A stretch of DNA of 64,000 nucleotides, taken from contig JAZKDO010000001.1 in the NCBI GenBank assembly GCA_040387555.1, forward strand, positions 496,001-560,000, given 5' to 3'. The notes beneath the pieces are model-generated. The model was not told the DNA's origin. It was given only the letters and a program-made list of their open reading frames with translations, and searched no databases. Numbering within the stretch: the first letter of the stretch is position 1; each line of letters starts with the position of its first letter. The position numbers and the translations under genes are program-made. Below are positions 16,733 through 25,021 of this stretch, in pieces. The stretch is from UBA4416 sp040387555. GTDB taxonomy: Bacteria > Bacteroidota > Bacteroidia > B-17B0 > Aurantibacillaceae.

Positions 16733-18652
16733 ATGCACAGATTTAATTTGATTAAATATATTTCTATTTTGCTCTTTGTTGGCAGTTCCCTTTTTGCACA
16801 GGAACAACTTATGCCATTAAGCCACAATGTTAATTTGAATAAAGTCATTCCTTTTAATTCTATAAATAAAACTACCTCAGTAACACCTTTAGATTTACCT
16901 TTCTTCGACGACTTCTCTTATGCTTATAAGTCTCCTTATCCATCAGCAGCAAATTGGGTAGACTCGAATGTTTATGTAAACACCGGATTTGGAATTGCAC
17001 CAATAACATTAGGCGTTGCTACTTTTGACGGTCTGAATAAAAAAGGCTATCCATATAAAATCGGGAATCCGGTAAATTATTCTGAGTCATCAGATACTTT
17101 ACTATCCAGGCCCATCAATCTCGAAGCTACATCTACTCACATTTACAGTCCGGCTGATACAATCTATATGAGTTTTTATTATCAGGCTGCAGGAAATGGA
17201 GAAGCGCCAGAATCTAATGATTCATTATGTCTTGATTTTTATAAAGCCAGACAGAAGGTTTGGAAAAAAGTTTGGGGCGTTAAAGGATATAATCCCAGTT
17301 CATCCGATACAGCGTTTTATAGAGTACGGGTGCCAATTGCTGATACTTCATATTGCGATAGTTTATTTCAATTTCGCTTTAGAAATAAAGGAACAGCAAG
17401 CGGAAGCCTAGATCATTGGCACATAGATTATGTGCAAATTAAAATGTCATACTACTACAATGATACCGTACCTGATGACATTGCCTTTGTATATAAGCCC
17501 AGTTCTTTTTTGAAAAATTATTCGGTAATGCCTTACAGGCAATATAATTCTTCAGAAATGGCACCTAAATTTAGAAATTATATACGGAGCAATTTTAATG
17601 TGCCAAAAGCTTCAGACTATAATTATTCTGTTAGCACTAAAACAGGAACCATCGCAACAGATAATTATGGAACATTTGATAATCCGGGAATCTTACCTTT
17701 TTTAAACAATGGATATTATTCAGGCAACGCCGCTATGCCAGTATTTACATTGCAGCCATTTCCGGTTTCATTTAGCGATTCCGCTTATTTTTCAATTCAA
17801 CATGTTTTGTCAACTTCAGTTGCAGGTGATACTAAAAAATTCAATGATACATTAACACATATTCAAAGATTTACTAATTATTATGCCTATGATGATGGCA
17901 CCGCTGAGCAGGGATACTATCTAAATACATATGGTGCAAAAACGGCCGTGCGATTTTCTTTAAATGTGCCTGATACGTTACACTCAGTTCGAATATACTT
18001 TGATCCTATTGTTAATGGATCAGCGATTGTGCTTTCCGGATTTAGAATAATTATTTGGGATAATAGTGGTAATGGTCCGGGAAACATTATTTACAAAGAC
18101 AGTACTTCTTATCCTGCCTATATTTCAGGATGCCATAATTTAATGCCCAGCTATAAACTGACCTCCTGTTTGCCGTTGAACTCTGGAACATATTATATTG
18201 GCATTCAACAAACCACCAACCAGCCATTAAATATTGGTTTTGACAAGAACACCAATCATAAAGACGCTTTATATTATAATATTTCCGGTAGTTGGGTACA
18301 GTCTGCTGTACCAGGCTCCTTAATGATTAATCCAGTTATGGGTTGTGCCCTTCCAACAGAACTTGTGGATTGTAATACGCCTACGGTGAGCGTTATGGAA
18401 TTAGCTAAACATTCTGAAATTAAAGTGTACCCAAATCCAGCTCAAAATTTTATTACCATTAGCGAAACTGGCAACCAAATAGAAAATAGTACGATGGAAA
18501 TGCTTAATTCGTTAGGGCAACTTATTCTTACAAAAACCATAAATAGCAATGAACAAATAGACATCAGCACTTTACCGGATGGCTTATATTTTATACATTT
18601 AAAAAGCAGGGACATAAATTTTAGTTCACAAAAACTGCTTATTTCCAGATAA
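16733..18652 (+). CDS. Large T9SS type A secreted protein
   Basis: 639 residues with a signal peptide (MHRFNLIKYISILLFVGSS, cut near LFAQ). The body is rich in aromatic and Ser/Asn residues with beta-sandwich character; LPFFDDFSYA near the start of the mature part is a landmark often seen in this family. The C-terminal T9SS sorting domain starts at IKVYPNPAQNFI (about 563) and ends with KLLISR. No catalytic domain is recognised. Located 11 bases after the PASTA gene and one base before the pseudouridine synthase gene, it is in one operon with them. Confidence 0.83.
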   Translation: MHRFNLIKYISILLFVGSSLFAQEQLMPLSHNVNLNKVIPFNSINKTTSVTPLDLPFFDDFSYAYKSPYPSAANWVDSNVYVNTGFGIAPITLGVATFDGLNKKGYPYKIGNPVNYSESSDTLLSRPINLEATSTHIYSPADTIYMSFYYQAAGNGEAPESNDSLCLDFYKARQKVWKKVWGVKGYNPSSSDTAFYRVRVPIADTSYCDSLFQFRFRNKGTASGSLDHWHIDYVQIKMSYYYNDTVPDDIAFVYKPSSFLKNYSVMPYRQYNSSEMAPKFRNYIRSNFNVPKASDYNYSVSTKTGTIATDNYGTFDNPGILPFLNNGYYSGNAAMPVFTLQPFPVSFSDSAYFSIQHVLSTSVAGDTKKFNDTLTHIQRFTNYYAYDDGTAEQGYYLNTYGAKTAVRFSLNVPDTLHSVRIYFDPIVNGSAIVLSGFRIIIWDNSGNGPGNIIYKDSTSYPAYISGCHNLMPSYKLTSCLPLNSGTYYIGIQQTTNQPLNIGFDKNTNHKDALYYNISGSWVQSAVPGSLMINPVMGCALPTELVDCNTPTVSVMELAKHSEIKVYPNPAQNFITISETGNQIENSTMEMLNSLGQLILTKTINSNEQIDISTLPDGLYFIHLKSRDINFSSQKLLISR

Positions 18653-18653
18653 C

Positions 18654-19718
18654 ATGAAAGACGATATTGAAGAGGTTGAATCAGGTGAAGAAGACAAAGA
18701 ACTTTACGAGCACCATAATATTAAGGTAGAAAAAGGCCAGGTGATGATGAGAATTGATAAATTCTTAATGATCCGAATTCAAAATGCTACCCGTACTAAA
18801 CTACAGCAAGCTTGCGATGCAGAATGCATTTTAGTGAATGGCAAACCTGTTAAGTCCAGTTACAAAATAAAACCTCTTGATGAGATTTCTATTCTGATGA
18901 CTACACCACCGCGTGATGTGGAAGTATTAGCAGAAGACATTCCTATAAATGTAGTTTATGAAGATGATTACATATGCGTAGTAAATAAAGAGCCTGGAAT
19001 GGTGGTTCATCCCGCATATGGTCATTATTCCGGAACTTTGGTAAATGCATTGGCTTACCGTTTTAAAAATTTACCTACTTCAAAAACTCAGTTAACTGAA
19101 AATTTATCAATCGACCGTCCAGGGTTGGTTCATCGAATTGATAAAAATACTTCAGGAATTATCATCGTAGCGAAAACGGAGTTGGCTATGACACGTTTAG
19201 CAAAAGATTTTTTTGATAGGAATTTAGATAGAAAATATATTGCCATTGTTTGGGGTGATGTAAAAGAAGATTCCGGTACGATAACCTGTAATGTGGCACG
19301 CGACTTAAAAAACAGGAAGGTGATGGCTTGTTTTCCAGATAGCGATCACGGTAAGCATGCTATTACTCATTATAAAGTTATCGAACGTTTTGGATACGTA
19401 ACTGTTGTGGAGTGTAAACTTGAAACAGGGCGAACTCATCAGATTCGTATTCATATGAAACACCTGGGACATCCTTTGTTTAATGACAATGAATACGGAG
19501 GAGACAGAATTCTAAAAGGTTTATCAAGCAATAAATACAAACAATTTATTGAAAATTGTTTTCAAATTTTACCTCGGCAGGCGCTGCATGCTAAAACGTT
19601 AGGCATTACTCATCCAATTACTAAAGAGCCCATATTTTTTGAAAGCGAATTGCCTGATGACATGCAACAAGTGATTGACAAATGGAGAAAGTACTCGTAT
19701 AAATTTGAAGAAGAATAA
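18654..19718 (+). CDS. rluD: RluA-family pseudouridine synthase (RluD-like)
   Basis: Converts specific uridines of 23S rRNA to pseudouridine. 354 residues: an acidic N-terminal extension of about 27, an S4 RNA-binding domain at about 32-90, then the catalytic domain with HRIDKNTSG (catalytic Asp163) and GRTHQIRIHM. The extension and domain order match Bacteroidota RluD-like proteins. It is the last gene of the PASTA operon and is followed by a clear terminator. Site specificity (1911/1915/1917 versus others) is inferred only from family resemblance. Confidence 0.9.
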   Translation: MKDDIEEVESGEEDKELYEHHNIKVEKGQVMMRIDKFLMIRIQNATRTKLQQACDAECILVNGKPVKSSYKIKPLDEISILMTTPPRDVEVLAEDIPINVVYEDDYICVVNKEPGMVVHPAYGHYSGTLVNALAYRFKNLPTSKTQLTENLSIDRPGLVHRIDKNTSGIIIVAKTELAMTRLAKDFFDRNLDRKYIAIVWGDVKEDSGTITCNVARDLKNRKVMACFPDSDHGKHAITHYKVIERFGYVTVVECKLETGRTHQIRIHMKHLGHPLFNDNEYGGDRILKGLSSNKYKQFIENCFQILPRQALHAKTLGITHPITKEPIFFESELPDDMQQVIDKWRKYSYKFEEE

Positions 19719-19720
19719 AA

Positions 19721-19745
19721 AAAAGCTGCTTGATGCAGCTTTTTT
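19721..19745. terminator. Rho-independent terminator
   Basis: Stem AAAGCTGC/GCAGCTTT (19722-19729 with 19735-19742), 5-base loop, preceded by an A-run and followed by T's. It works for the rluD operon and for the converging gene. Confidence 0.88.
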
Positions 19746-19747
19746 AA

Positions 19748-20581
19748 TTATTTTTTTCCTTTAGCCATACTGGTAACTTCGTCAAATTCCAGTTCAATTT
19801 GTTCTCCGTTCATTTTTACCGCCGGTGCCTCTGTGAAAGTTTCATTCCACACAATATCCATTGATACTTTTTGCATATCCATCGCTCTTCCACCTTCCAT
19901 TCTATCCCATTTCAAATTCACAGTTTCCTCTTCGCCTTTCATCACTAAAACCTCTTTTGCTTTTGAATCCATCAAGCCCGGTTTTTTAGCGTTAGCATAT
20001 TCCTTACCATCAGGCATTTTTACACTTGCCCTCGTATTATGAATCACACCGATTTTATCTCCATTATAAGAACATTTAAATTTCACTTCAGTCTTATCGC
20101 TTTCTTTTGTAATATTAGTCATAGCACAATTAAAATCACCCGCCTTAAATTCATTTTGAGAAGCCGGTAATTGAAAGTTTGGTACTTCAATTTTCTTACC
20201 ATCGGGAGAAACACGATAAAGCCCTTCTACTAAAAAGGAATAATTTTTTACAGCATTATAACCTGTGCCTTTCAAATTAACAGTCACAAAATTTGATTCA
20301 TTAGGCCTAATTATCATCATCTTTTCTTTTGGTTTGAATTCTTTACCATCAATTATAAATTTACTTTCTACTGGTTTATAGATGATGTAGTCATTTGTTT
20401 TATTAGTTATCTTTAATTTAAACTTGGTTTCTCCAGCGGTTGATACCGCATTATCAACGCTAATATTAACATCACTCGTTTCTTTAGAAAAATCTTTATA
20501 GAATAACTTTTCAAAATTCTGTGCAACAGCATTTACGCTGAAGAAGGCAACATATGCCATAGTTAAAATAACTTTTTTCAT
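19748..20581 (-). CDS. Secreted protein of unknown function
   Basis: 277 residues from the ATG at 20581, preferred over 20626 because it begins with a signal peptide (MKKVILTMAYVAFFSVNAVAQ). The mature part looks all-beta, with two similar halves in which lysine-rich strands alternate with TVNLK-type motifs (FVTVNLKGTGY; EETVNLKWDR). No cysteine pairs, sorting tail or catalytic motif is seen apart from a single internal Cys pair (NCAM, KCSY). I do not recognise a named family. Likely periplasmic or outer membrane associated. Confidence 0.7.
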   Translation of the reverse strand: MKKVILTMAYVAFFSVNAVAQNFEKLFYKDFSKETSDVNISVDNAVSTAGETKFKLKITNKTNDYIIYKPVESKFIIDGKEFKPKEKMMIIRPNESNFVTVNLKGTGYNAVKNYSFLVEGLYRVSPDGKKIEVPNFQLPASQNEFKAGDFNCAMTNITKESDKTEVKFKCSYNGDKIGVIHNTRASVKMPDGKEYANAKKPGLMDSKAKEVLVMKGEEETVNLKWDRMEGGRAMDMQKVSMDIVWNETFTEAPAVKMNGEQIELEFDEVTSMAKGKK

Positions 20582-20656
20582 GTAGTAGGTTTTAAGATTT
20601 ATAAATAGTTTATAAGGCAGTTTCAAAAATAAGTAAAAATGTTAAAATATAAAGAT

Positions 20657-21064
20657 CTATTCTCTTATCCACATAAAGACTTGTTCATTATTTCGATATT
20701 GGTCAAAACCTTTACCGAAAGTAATAGCGCAAAAATCAATAAAGGGAAGGATGCCAAACACTCCACCTAAACTCGCTATATATACTACCGGCACGTAGGG
20801 CTTGGTTCCTAAATAAATTCGGTGAAGACCAACTATTCCAAAAGGAAATGGAAACGCCAAGACCGCAGCCGTGATTTTTTTGTTTAGTTTTTGCTTTTTA
20901 CGGATTAACTGAAAAATAGGATTAGGTTTTTTATCACTAATGAAAATGCCTTCAGACGAGATGAGCGTATTCGCACTATCAATATAATTCACTGTTACCA
21001 AATCATTTTTTGAAAACAAATAAGGAGATAGCAAAACAGAAATTATGATCATTAAAAGCCGCAT
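20657..21064 (-). CDS. TM2-domain-like membrane protein
   Basis: 135 residues. An N-terminal signal or membrane segment (about 1-17) is followed by a TM2-like module at about residues 66-118: FPFGIVGLHRIYLGTK, then a hydrophobic stretch with GGVFGILPFIDF. TM2 modules consist of two helices joined by a short turn; their function is unknown. It is encoded three bases after the SCO gene and appears cotranscribed with it, so a role in membrane or respiratory-enzyme assembly is possible but unproven. Confidence 0.7.
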   Translation of the reverse strand: MRLLMIIISVLLSPYLFSKNDLVTVNYIDSANTLISSEGIFISDKKPNPIFQLIRKKQKLNKKITAAVLAFPFPFGIVGLHRIYLGTKPYVPVVYIASLGGVFGILPFIDFCAITFGKGFDQYRNNEQVFMWIRE

Positions 21065-21067
21065 GCT

Positions 21068-21697
21068 TTATTCTTGTTTCAAAAGTTTAATATCCGAGAT
21101 TAGCTTTACTACCGCCACACTGTCCGTTCCATCATACATGCCACGAATACGCTTTTTAGAATCTACCAGAATAAATAACTCACTATGTAAAAAGCCTTCT
21201 GCGCTTCCATCCTCTTCCAACGCATTTACTAAATAACTATACCTCGCTAAATCATAAATAGCTTTTTTATTTCCTGTCAAAAAATGCCATTTGTTTTTTA
21301 ATGCCCCATAACTATGTGCGTATCCATTTAATACTTCAACCGTATCGTTTGATGGATTCACAGTATGAGAAAGGATCAAAACATTATTGTCACTTTTAAA
21401 TGCATTTTGAACATGTACCAATTGAGAACTCATTTTAGGACAAATGCTTTGGCACGTTGCAAAGAAAAAATCAGCTACATAAATTTTATTTTCAATGGTC
21501 TTATCTGTAATGGTATCATTAAACTGGTTGACAAATGAAAACGGTTGAATGGTATGATAAATAGTATCAGTGCCATCAATCCCGGCCAGTTTTTTTTCGC
21601 CAATCACGGGTAAAAATAACGTGTTCTTTTCTGTTGGATTCGTTTGACAACCAAAAAATAATACTGTGACACTTAATGCCAAAAATTGTATTTTCAT
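21068..21697 (-). CDS. SCO1/SenC-family copper chaperone lipoprotein
   Basis: Delivers copper to the CuA site of cytochrome c oxidase or acts as a periplasmic thiol reductase. 209 residues with a lipoprotein signal (lipobox FFGC, Cys17) and a thioredoxin-like fold. The copper ligands of the family are present: Cys82 and Cys86 in CQSICP, and His171 in FLHSELF. The gene abuts the stop of an upstream paralogue with no spacing, implying translational coupling. No oxidase gene lies beside it, though an alternative complex III operon begins near 60 kb in the same window. Confidence 0.88.
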   Translation of the reverse strand: MKIQFLALSVTVLFFGCQTNPTEKNTLFLPVIGEKKLAGIDGTDTIYHTIQPFSFVNQFNDTITDKTIENKIYVADFFFATCQSICPKMSSQLVHVQNAFKSDNNVLILSHTVNPSNDTVEVLNGYAHSYGALKNKWHFLTGNKKAIYDLARYSYLVNALEEDGSAEGFLHSELFILVDSKKRIRGMYDGTDSVAVVKLISDIKLLKQE

Positions 21698-22360
21698 TTA
21701 TTTACTTTCTATTTTATTCACTTGCACCATTTGATCTTTCTCTTCTTTTAGTCTAAGGTGCTGGTACTCTTCCGTTAGCCTTTTAATTTCAGAAATATAT
21801 CTTGTATCATAATATCCTCTTACATGGCGTTTCTTATCAACTAATACAAAAAAACTATAATCTATATGCTGAGGTTTTTCCTTAAAATAACTCAAATTCA
21901 AACTGTCAAATGATTGAGGGTGCCAATAAAGATTTAGAATGTTTTTATTTCCAACCGACAGCTTTTCCATTTCTCTTAAACAACTTGTATCTCCGGTTCC
22001 GGTGCAAGGTGTAACGATGATAAATGGAATAAACTTTATTTTATCTTTTTTATACTGAGCATATTCTGCCAAGCCAGCCATACGATAATCATCTTTTTTA
22101 TAGCTTTGTTTTATAAAACATACTGCATACAAGGGAAAGTTAACTGTATCCACTTCAATTGTTTTCATTGATTCGGAATCAGTAGTATTTAATTTTTTGA
22201 AAACCGAGCCCACTTTATAAAAAACTGTATCCTTTCCAGACAATAGCTTAGGTCCATAATATGGTAGTTTTCTAGAGTTAATCGTGGTAAACTCTAATGT
22301 TATTTTTAATAATGCAGGAAATAAAAGGATAACAAAAAAAAGAAGTTTTTTATTTTTCAT
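21698..22360 (-). CDS. SCO-like paralogue lacking the copper site
   Basis: 220 residues with an N-terminal membrane anchor (about 5-21). The C-terminal part (FFVLVDKKRHVRGYYD) aligns well with the SCO protein encoded next to it (LFILVDSKKRIRGMYD). Where that protein has CxxxC, this one reads AVCFIKQSYKK: one Cys remains and the second is gone. The conserved His is also displaced. Copper binding in the SCO manner is therefore unlikely. It may partner the active SCO protein in oxidase assembly. The assignment rests on visual alignment to the neighbour and is moderately sure. Confidence 0.68.
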   Translation of the reverse strand: MKNKKLLFFVILLFPALLKITLEFTTINSRKLPYYGPKLLSGKDTVFYKVGSVFKKLNTTDSESMKTIEVDTVNFPLYAVCFIKQSYKKDDYRMAGLAEYAQYKKDKIKFIPFIIVTPCTGTGDTSCLREMEKLSVGNKNILNLYWHPQSFDSLNLSYFKEKPQHIDYSFFVLVDKKRHVRGYYDTRYISEIKRLTEEYQHLRLKEEKDQMVQVNKIESK

Positions 22361-22371
22361 CAGTACACTTT

Positions 22372-22806
22372 TTAAAAACTTCGGGTTTTCAGACTTTCTA
22401 CAATTTTAGTACTCAAAGCCTCCTTAAATTTTAATTTGTGAGAATCTCTCATTCCAATCAAGGAGATATTTTCAATATCCCCATCGTTATAAACTAAATG
22501 CATCGAGTGTGTTTTTTTTTGGTCAACAGATTTTGCATCTAAGTAATAATACTCTTTGTTAGAAATCAGAGACTGCTTAATTTCAAACCGATCTTCATAA
22601 ACTACCGCATAGGGATTTACTATAAACCACAAGCCTTGCAGCGTTAACATCAACCCAGGAATGGCAGTTGCTGTGCCCCAAGGATTAACATCTAACAACA
22701 TTTTAATACTCAACCAATCTATTATTAAAGCTGATACTGTAGTAACTACAACTAATAAAATATTTCTTTCAAAATATTCCCTGGGTTCTTCTTCATTGTT
22801 TTTCAC
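22372..22806 (-). CDS. Small membrane protein with PH-like tail
   Basis: 144 residues. Two adjacent membrane helices lie at about 16-36 and 48-68, followed by a soluble region of about 75 residues with alternating strands (YAVVYEDRFEIKQSLI, YYYLDAKSVDQ) and a final helix, as in bacterial PH-like domains. No enzyme motif. It is 11 bases upstream of the SCO-like gene on the same strand and probably in its operon. Family assignment beyond membrane protein is tentative. Confidence 0.6.
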   Translation of the reverse strand: MKNNEEEPREYFERNILLVVVTTVSALIIDWLSIKMLLDVNPWGTATAIPGLMLTLQGLWFIVNPYAVVYEDRFEIKQSLISNKEYYYLDAKSVDQKKTHSMHLVYNDGDIENISLIGMRDSHKLKFKEALSTKIVESLKTRSF

Positions 22807-22890
22807 ACTGTAAAGTTAAAAATTAAAGTACTTTAACTTTTGTTTATTAAATATTTTTTTTATAATTGTATATAAAGAATTAATAATTTT

Positions 22891-22919
22891 TGTAACGTTT
22901 TGCTGGTTATTACGTTACA
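22891..22919. promoter_or_regulatory. Operator-like dyad upstream of the transglycosylase gene
   Basis: Inverted 8-bp arms TGTAACGT (22891-22898) and ACGTTACA (22912-22919) separated by 13 bases, giving 21 bases centre to centre, two helical turns. It lies 18 bases before the start codon at 22937. It has no T-run and so is not a terminator. Confidence 0.5.
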
Positions 22920-22936
22920 TAGATAAACCAATTGCG

Positions 22937-24451
22937 ATGTCCACTACTACTAAATTAAAACATACACTCCACAAGGCACTATTAGTGTCTGGATTGGCTA
23001 CGGGAAGTTTATTTGCGCAAAACGCACTAACTATTTCTGATAATCCGGTAGCAGCAATGCTGGATAGTCTTGCGAATCAAAAAGTGCTTGAAAAGGCATT
23101 ATTAAAGCCGGTTTACCCAAAAGTAAACAAATACAAATATGCCGTAGATAGTGTTCCTCGTTTTGAAGATTTTGTATATGAAAGCCGTTTAGCAAAACTA
23201 GACGCTACGTCTCCTTTTGATTTAGTATATAATCCTCATGTAAAAGGATTTATTGAATTATATGCTGTTCGTAAACGGGAGTTGGTAAGTCGTATGATGG
23301 GACTTGCTCAGTTATATTACCCTATGTTTGAAGAAGTATTTGACAAACACAATATTCCTTTAGAATTAAAACATTTAGCGGTTATTGAATCCGCATTGAA
23401 TCCTAATGCGCGATCAAGATGTGGCGCTACAGGTTTATGGCAATTTATGTATCCAACAGGAAAAATGTATGGCTTGAATGTGAATTCCTACATTGATGAA
23501 CGTTCGGATGTTTATAAAGCTACAGAAGCCGCTGCTGAATATTTATCGAGCTTGTATGGCATGTTCCACGATTGGCAAATGGTTTTAGCTGCTTATAATG
23601 CAGGTCCTGGGACTATCAGTAAAGCTATTCGTCGTAGTGGAGGAAAAAAAACATATTGGGAAATTCGACCGTATTTACCTTTAGAGACTCAGGCATATGT
23701 TCCTGCATTTATTGCTGCAAACTATGTGATGAACTATCCTACAGAGCATAATATCTATGCATCTACGCCTCGCAAAACCTACTTTGAAGTTGATACAGCC
23801 GTTGTTAAAGAATCCATGACATTTAATCAGATTTCTTCTGCTTTAGATATTTCTATAGAAGAAATTGCTTATTTCAACCCACAATATCGTAAAAGTGAAA
23901 TTCCGGCAGGTGGCAATTGCCTAACCCTTCCAAAGGCAAAGATCGGAACATTTCTTTCGAATGAAACAGAAATTTATGCAGCAATTAAATCACAACATTT
24001 GGTAGCTTCTGAAAGTACCTTAGCGGTGAAAGAAGTTCAGAAAACTCATACTGTGAGAAATGGTGAAAAACTGGGAACCATTGCTAAAAAATATGGCGTG
24101 ACTGTTGCAGACTTGAAATCATGGAATTATATAGGTAAGAAGGGCATTAAATCTGGAAAGAAACTAATTGTTTATGTAAAGCAGGATGTAGGCTCGCCAA
24201 AAACACCTGTTAAAAATGATACGCCTAAAGCTCCTCCAACAAATCTTGCCAATAAAGACACTGCTAGTGCCTCTCAAAAAATAGCAGATAATAGTTCCAC
24301 AGACACGAAAATTCATAAGGTAAAAAAAGGTGAGACTTTATACGGTATTTCTAAAAAATATAACATTAGCGTTGATAAACTCATAGAGATTAACGGGCTC
24401 AAGAAAAACCCTCAGTTATTAATGGGTCAACGTATAAAACTTGTATCCTAA
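22937..24451 (+). CDS. mltD: MltD-like lytic transglycosylase with LysM domains
   Basis: Cleaves peptidoglycan glycan strands. 504 residues: N-terminal signal segment (about 10-27), SLT family-1 catalytic domain at about 135-290 with catalytic Glu151 (VIESALNPNARS), GLWQFMYPTG and AAYNAGPG. Two LysM peptidoglycan-binding domains follow near residues 372-415 (HTVRNGEKLGTIAKKYGV) and 457-503 (HKVKKGETLYGISKKYNI), separated by a Thr/Lys/Pro-rich linker. Signal and lipid anchoring: no clear lipobox, so it is probably a soluble periplasmic enzyme. Single transcription unit with a terminator after it. Confidence 0.92.
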   Translation: MSTTTKLKHTLHKALLVSGLATGSLFAQNALTISDNPVAAMLDSLANQKVLEKALLKPVYPKVNKYKYAVDSVPRFEDFVYESRLAKLDATSPFDLVYNPHVKGFIELYAVRKRELVSRMMGLAQLYYPMFEEVFDKHNIPLELKHLAVIESALNPNARSRCGATGLWQFMYPTGKMYGLNVNSYIDERSDVYKATEAAAEYLSSLYGMFHDWQMVLAAYNAGPGTISKAIRRSGGKKTYWEIRPYLPLETQAYVPAFIAANYVMNYPTEHNIYASTPRKTYFEVDTAVVKESMTFNQISSALDISIEEIAYFNPQYRKSEIPAGGNCLTLPKAKIGTFLSNETEIYAAIKSQHLVASESTLAVKEVQKTHTVRNGEKLGTIAKKYGVTVADLKSWNYIGKKGIKSGKKLIVYVKQDVGSPKTPVKNDTPKAPPTNLANKDTASASQKIADNSSTDTKIHKVKKGETLYGISKKYNISVDKLIEINGLKKNPQLLMGQRIKLVS

Positions 24452-24455
24452 ATTA

Positions 24456-24487
24456 AAAACCCTCTGATAATCAGAGGGTTTTGTTTT
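24456..24487. terminator. Rho-independent terminator of mltD
   Basis: Perfect stem AAAACCCTCTGA/TCAGAGGGTTTT (24456-24467 with 24471-24482), 3-base loop, then TGTTTTT. Confidence 0.92.
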
Positions 24488-24535
24488 TACAGGCCTGTAA
24501 CTTTTTCCGTTTCACTTCCGTCTTATGTATAGTAT

Positions 24536-25021
24536 TTGACAGTAGCAGAATATAATCATTGCGTAGATAGCCACTCTGATTCATTGTATCGCTTTATTTT
24601 AAAGCATATTAAAGATGAAGATGTGGCAAAAGATATTGTGCAGGACACATATGAAAAAGTATGGCGTAAAGTGAACGATATCGAAAGCTCAAATGCCAAG
24701 TCATACATGTTCACGACAGCGCATCACACATTAGTAGATTATACCAGAAAGGCAAAAAAACAAGCAGACTATACAGAGGCCTTGGAAAATACTCAGCGAC
24801 ACGACAAGCACTATTCTGACATCAAGGAAATTTTAAACATGGCTTTGGATAAATTACCTGAGATTCAAAAAAGTGTTGTTTTGCTTAGGGACTACGAAGG
24901 ATATGATTACTCTGAAATTGGCAAGATCACGAACTTGAGTGAAAGTCAGGTTAAAGTTTATATTTTCAGAGCAAGAGCTTTTTTAAAAAATTACATAGGA
25001 AAATTAGAAGTTGTTATTTAA
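24536..25021 (+). CDS. ECF-type RNA polymerase sigma factor
   Basis: 161 residues. Region 2 spans about 8-75, with LYRFILKHIKDEDVAKDIVQ DTYEKVW as the core-binding and -10 recognition area; region 4 helix-turn-helix is at about 123-150 (DYSEIGKITNLSESQVKV). The start is taken as TTG at 24536: no ATG or GTG gives a complete region 2, the next in-frame ATG (24709) being inside the gene. It overlaps the downstream gene by one base (TAATG), as sigma/anti-sigma pairs often do. The trigger and regulon cannot be read from the sequence. Confidence 0.88.
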   Translation: MTVAEYNHCVDSHSDSLYRFILKHIKDEDVAKDIVQDTYEKVWRKVNDIESSNAKSYMFTTAHHTLVDYTRKAKKQADYTEALENTQRHDKHYSDIKEILNMALDKLPEIQKSVVLLRDYEGYDYSEIGKITNLSESQVKVYIFRARAFLKNYIGKLEVVI

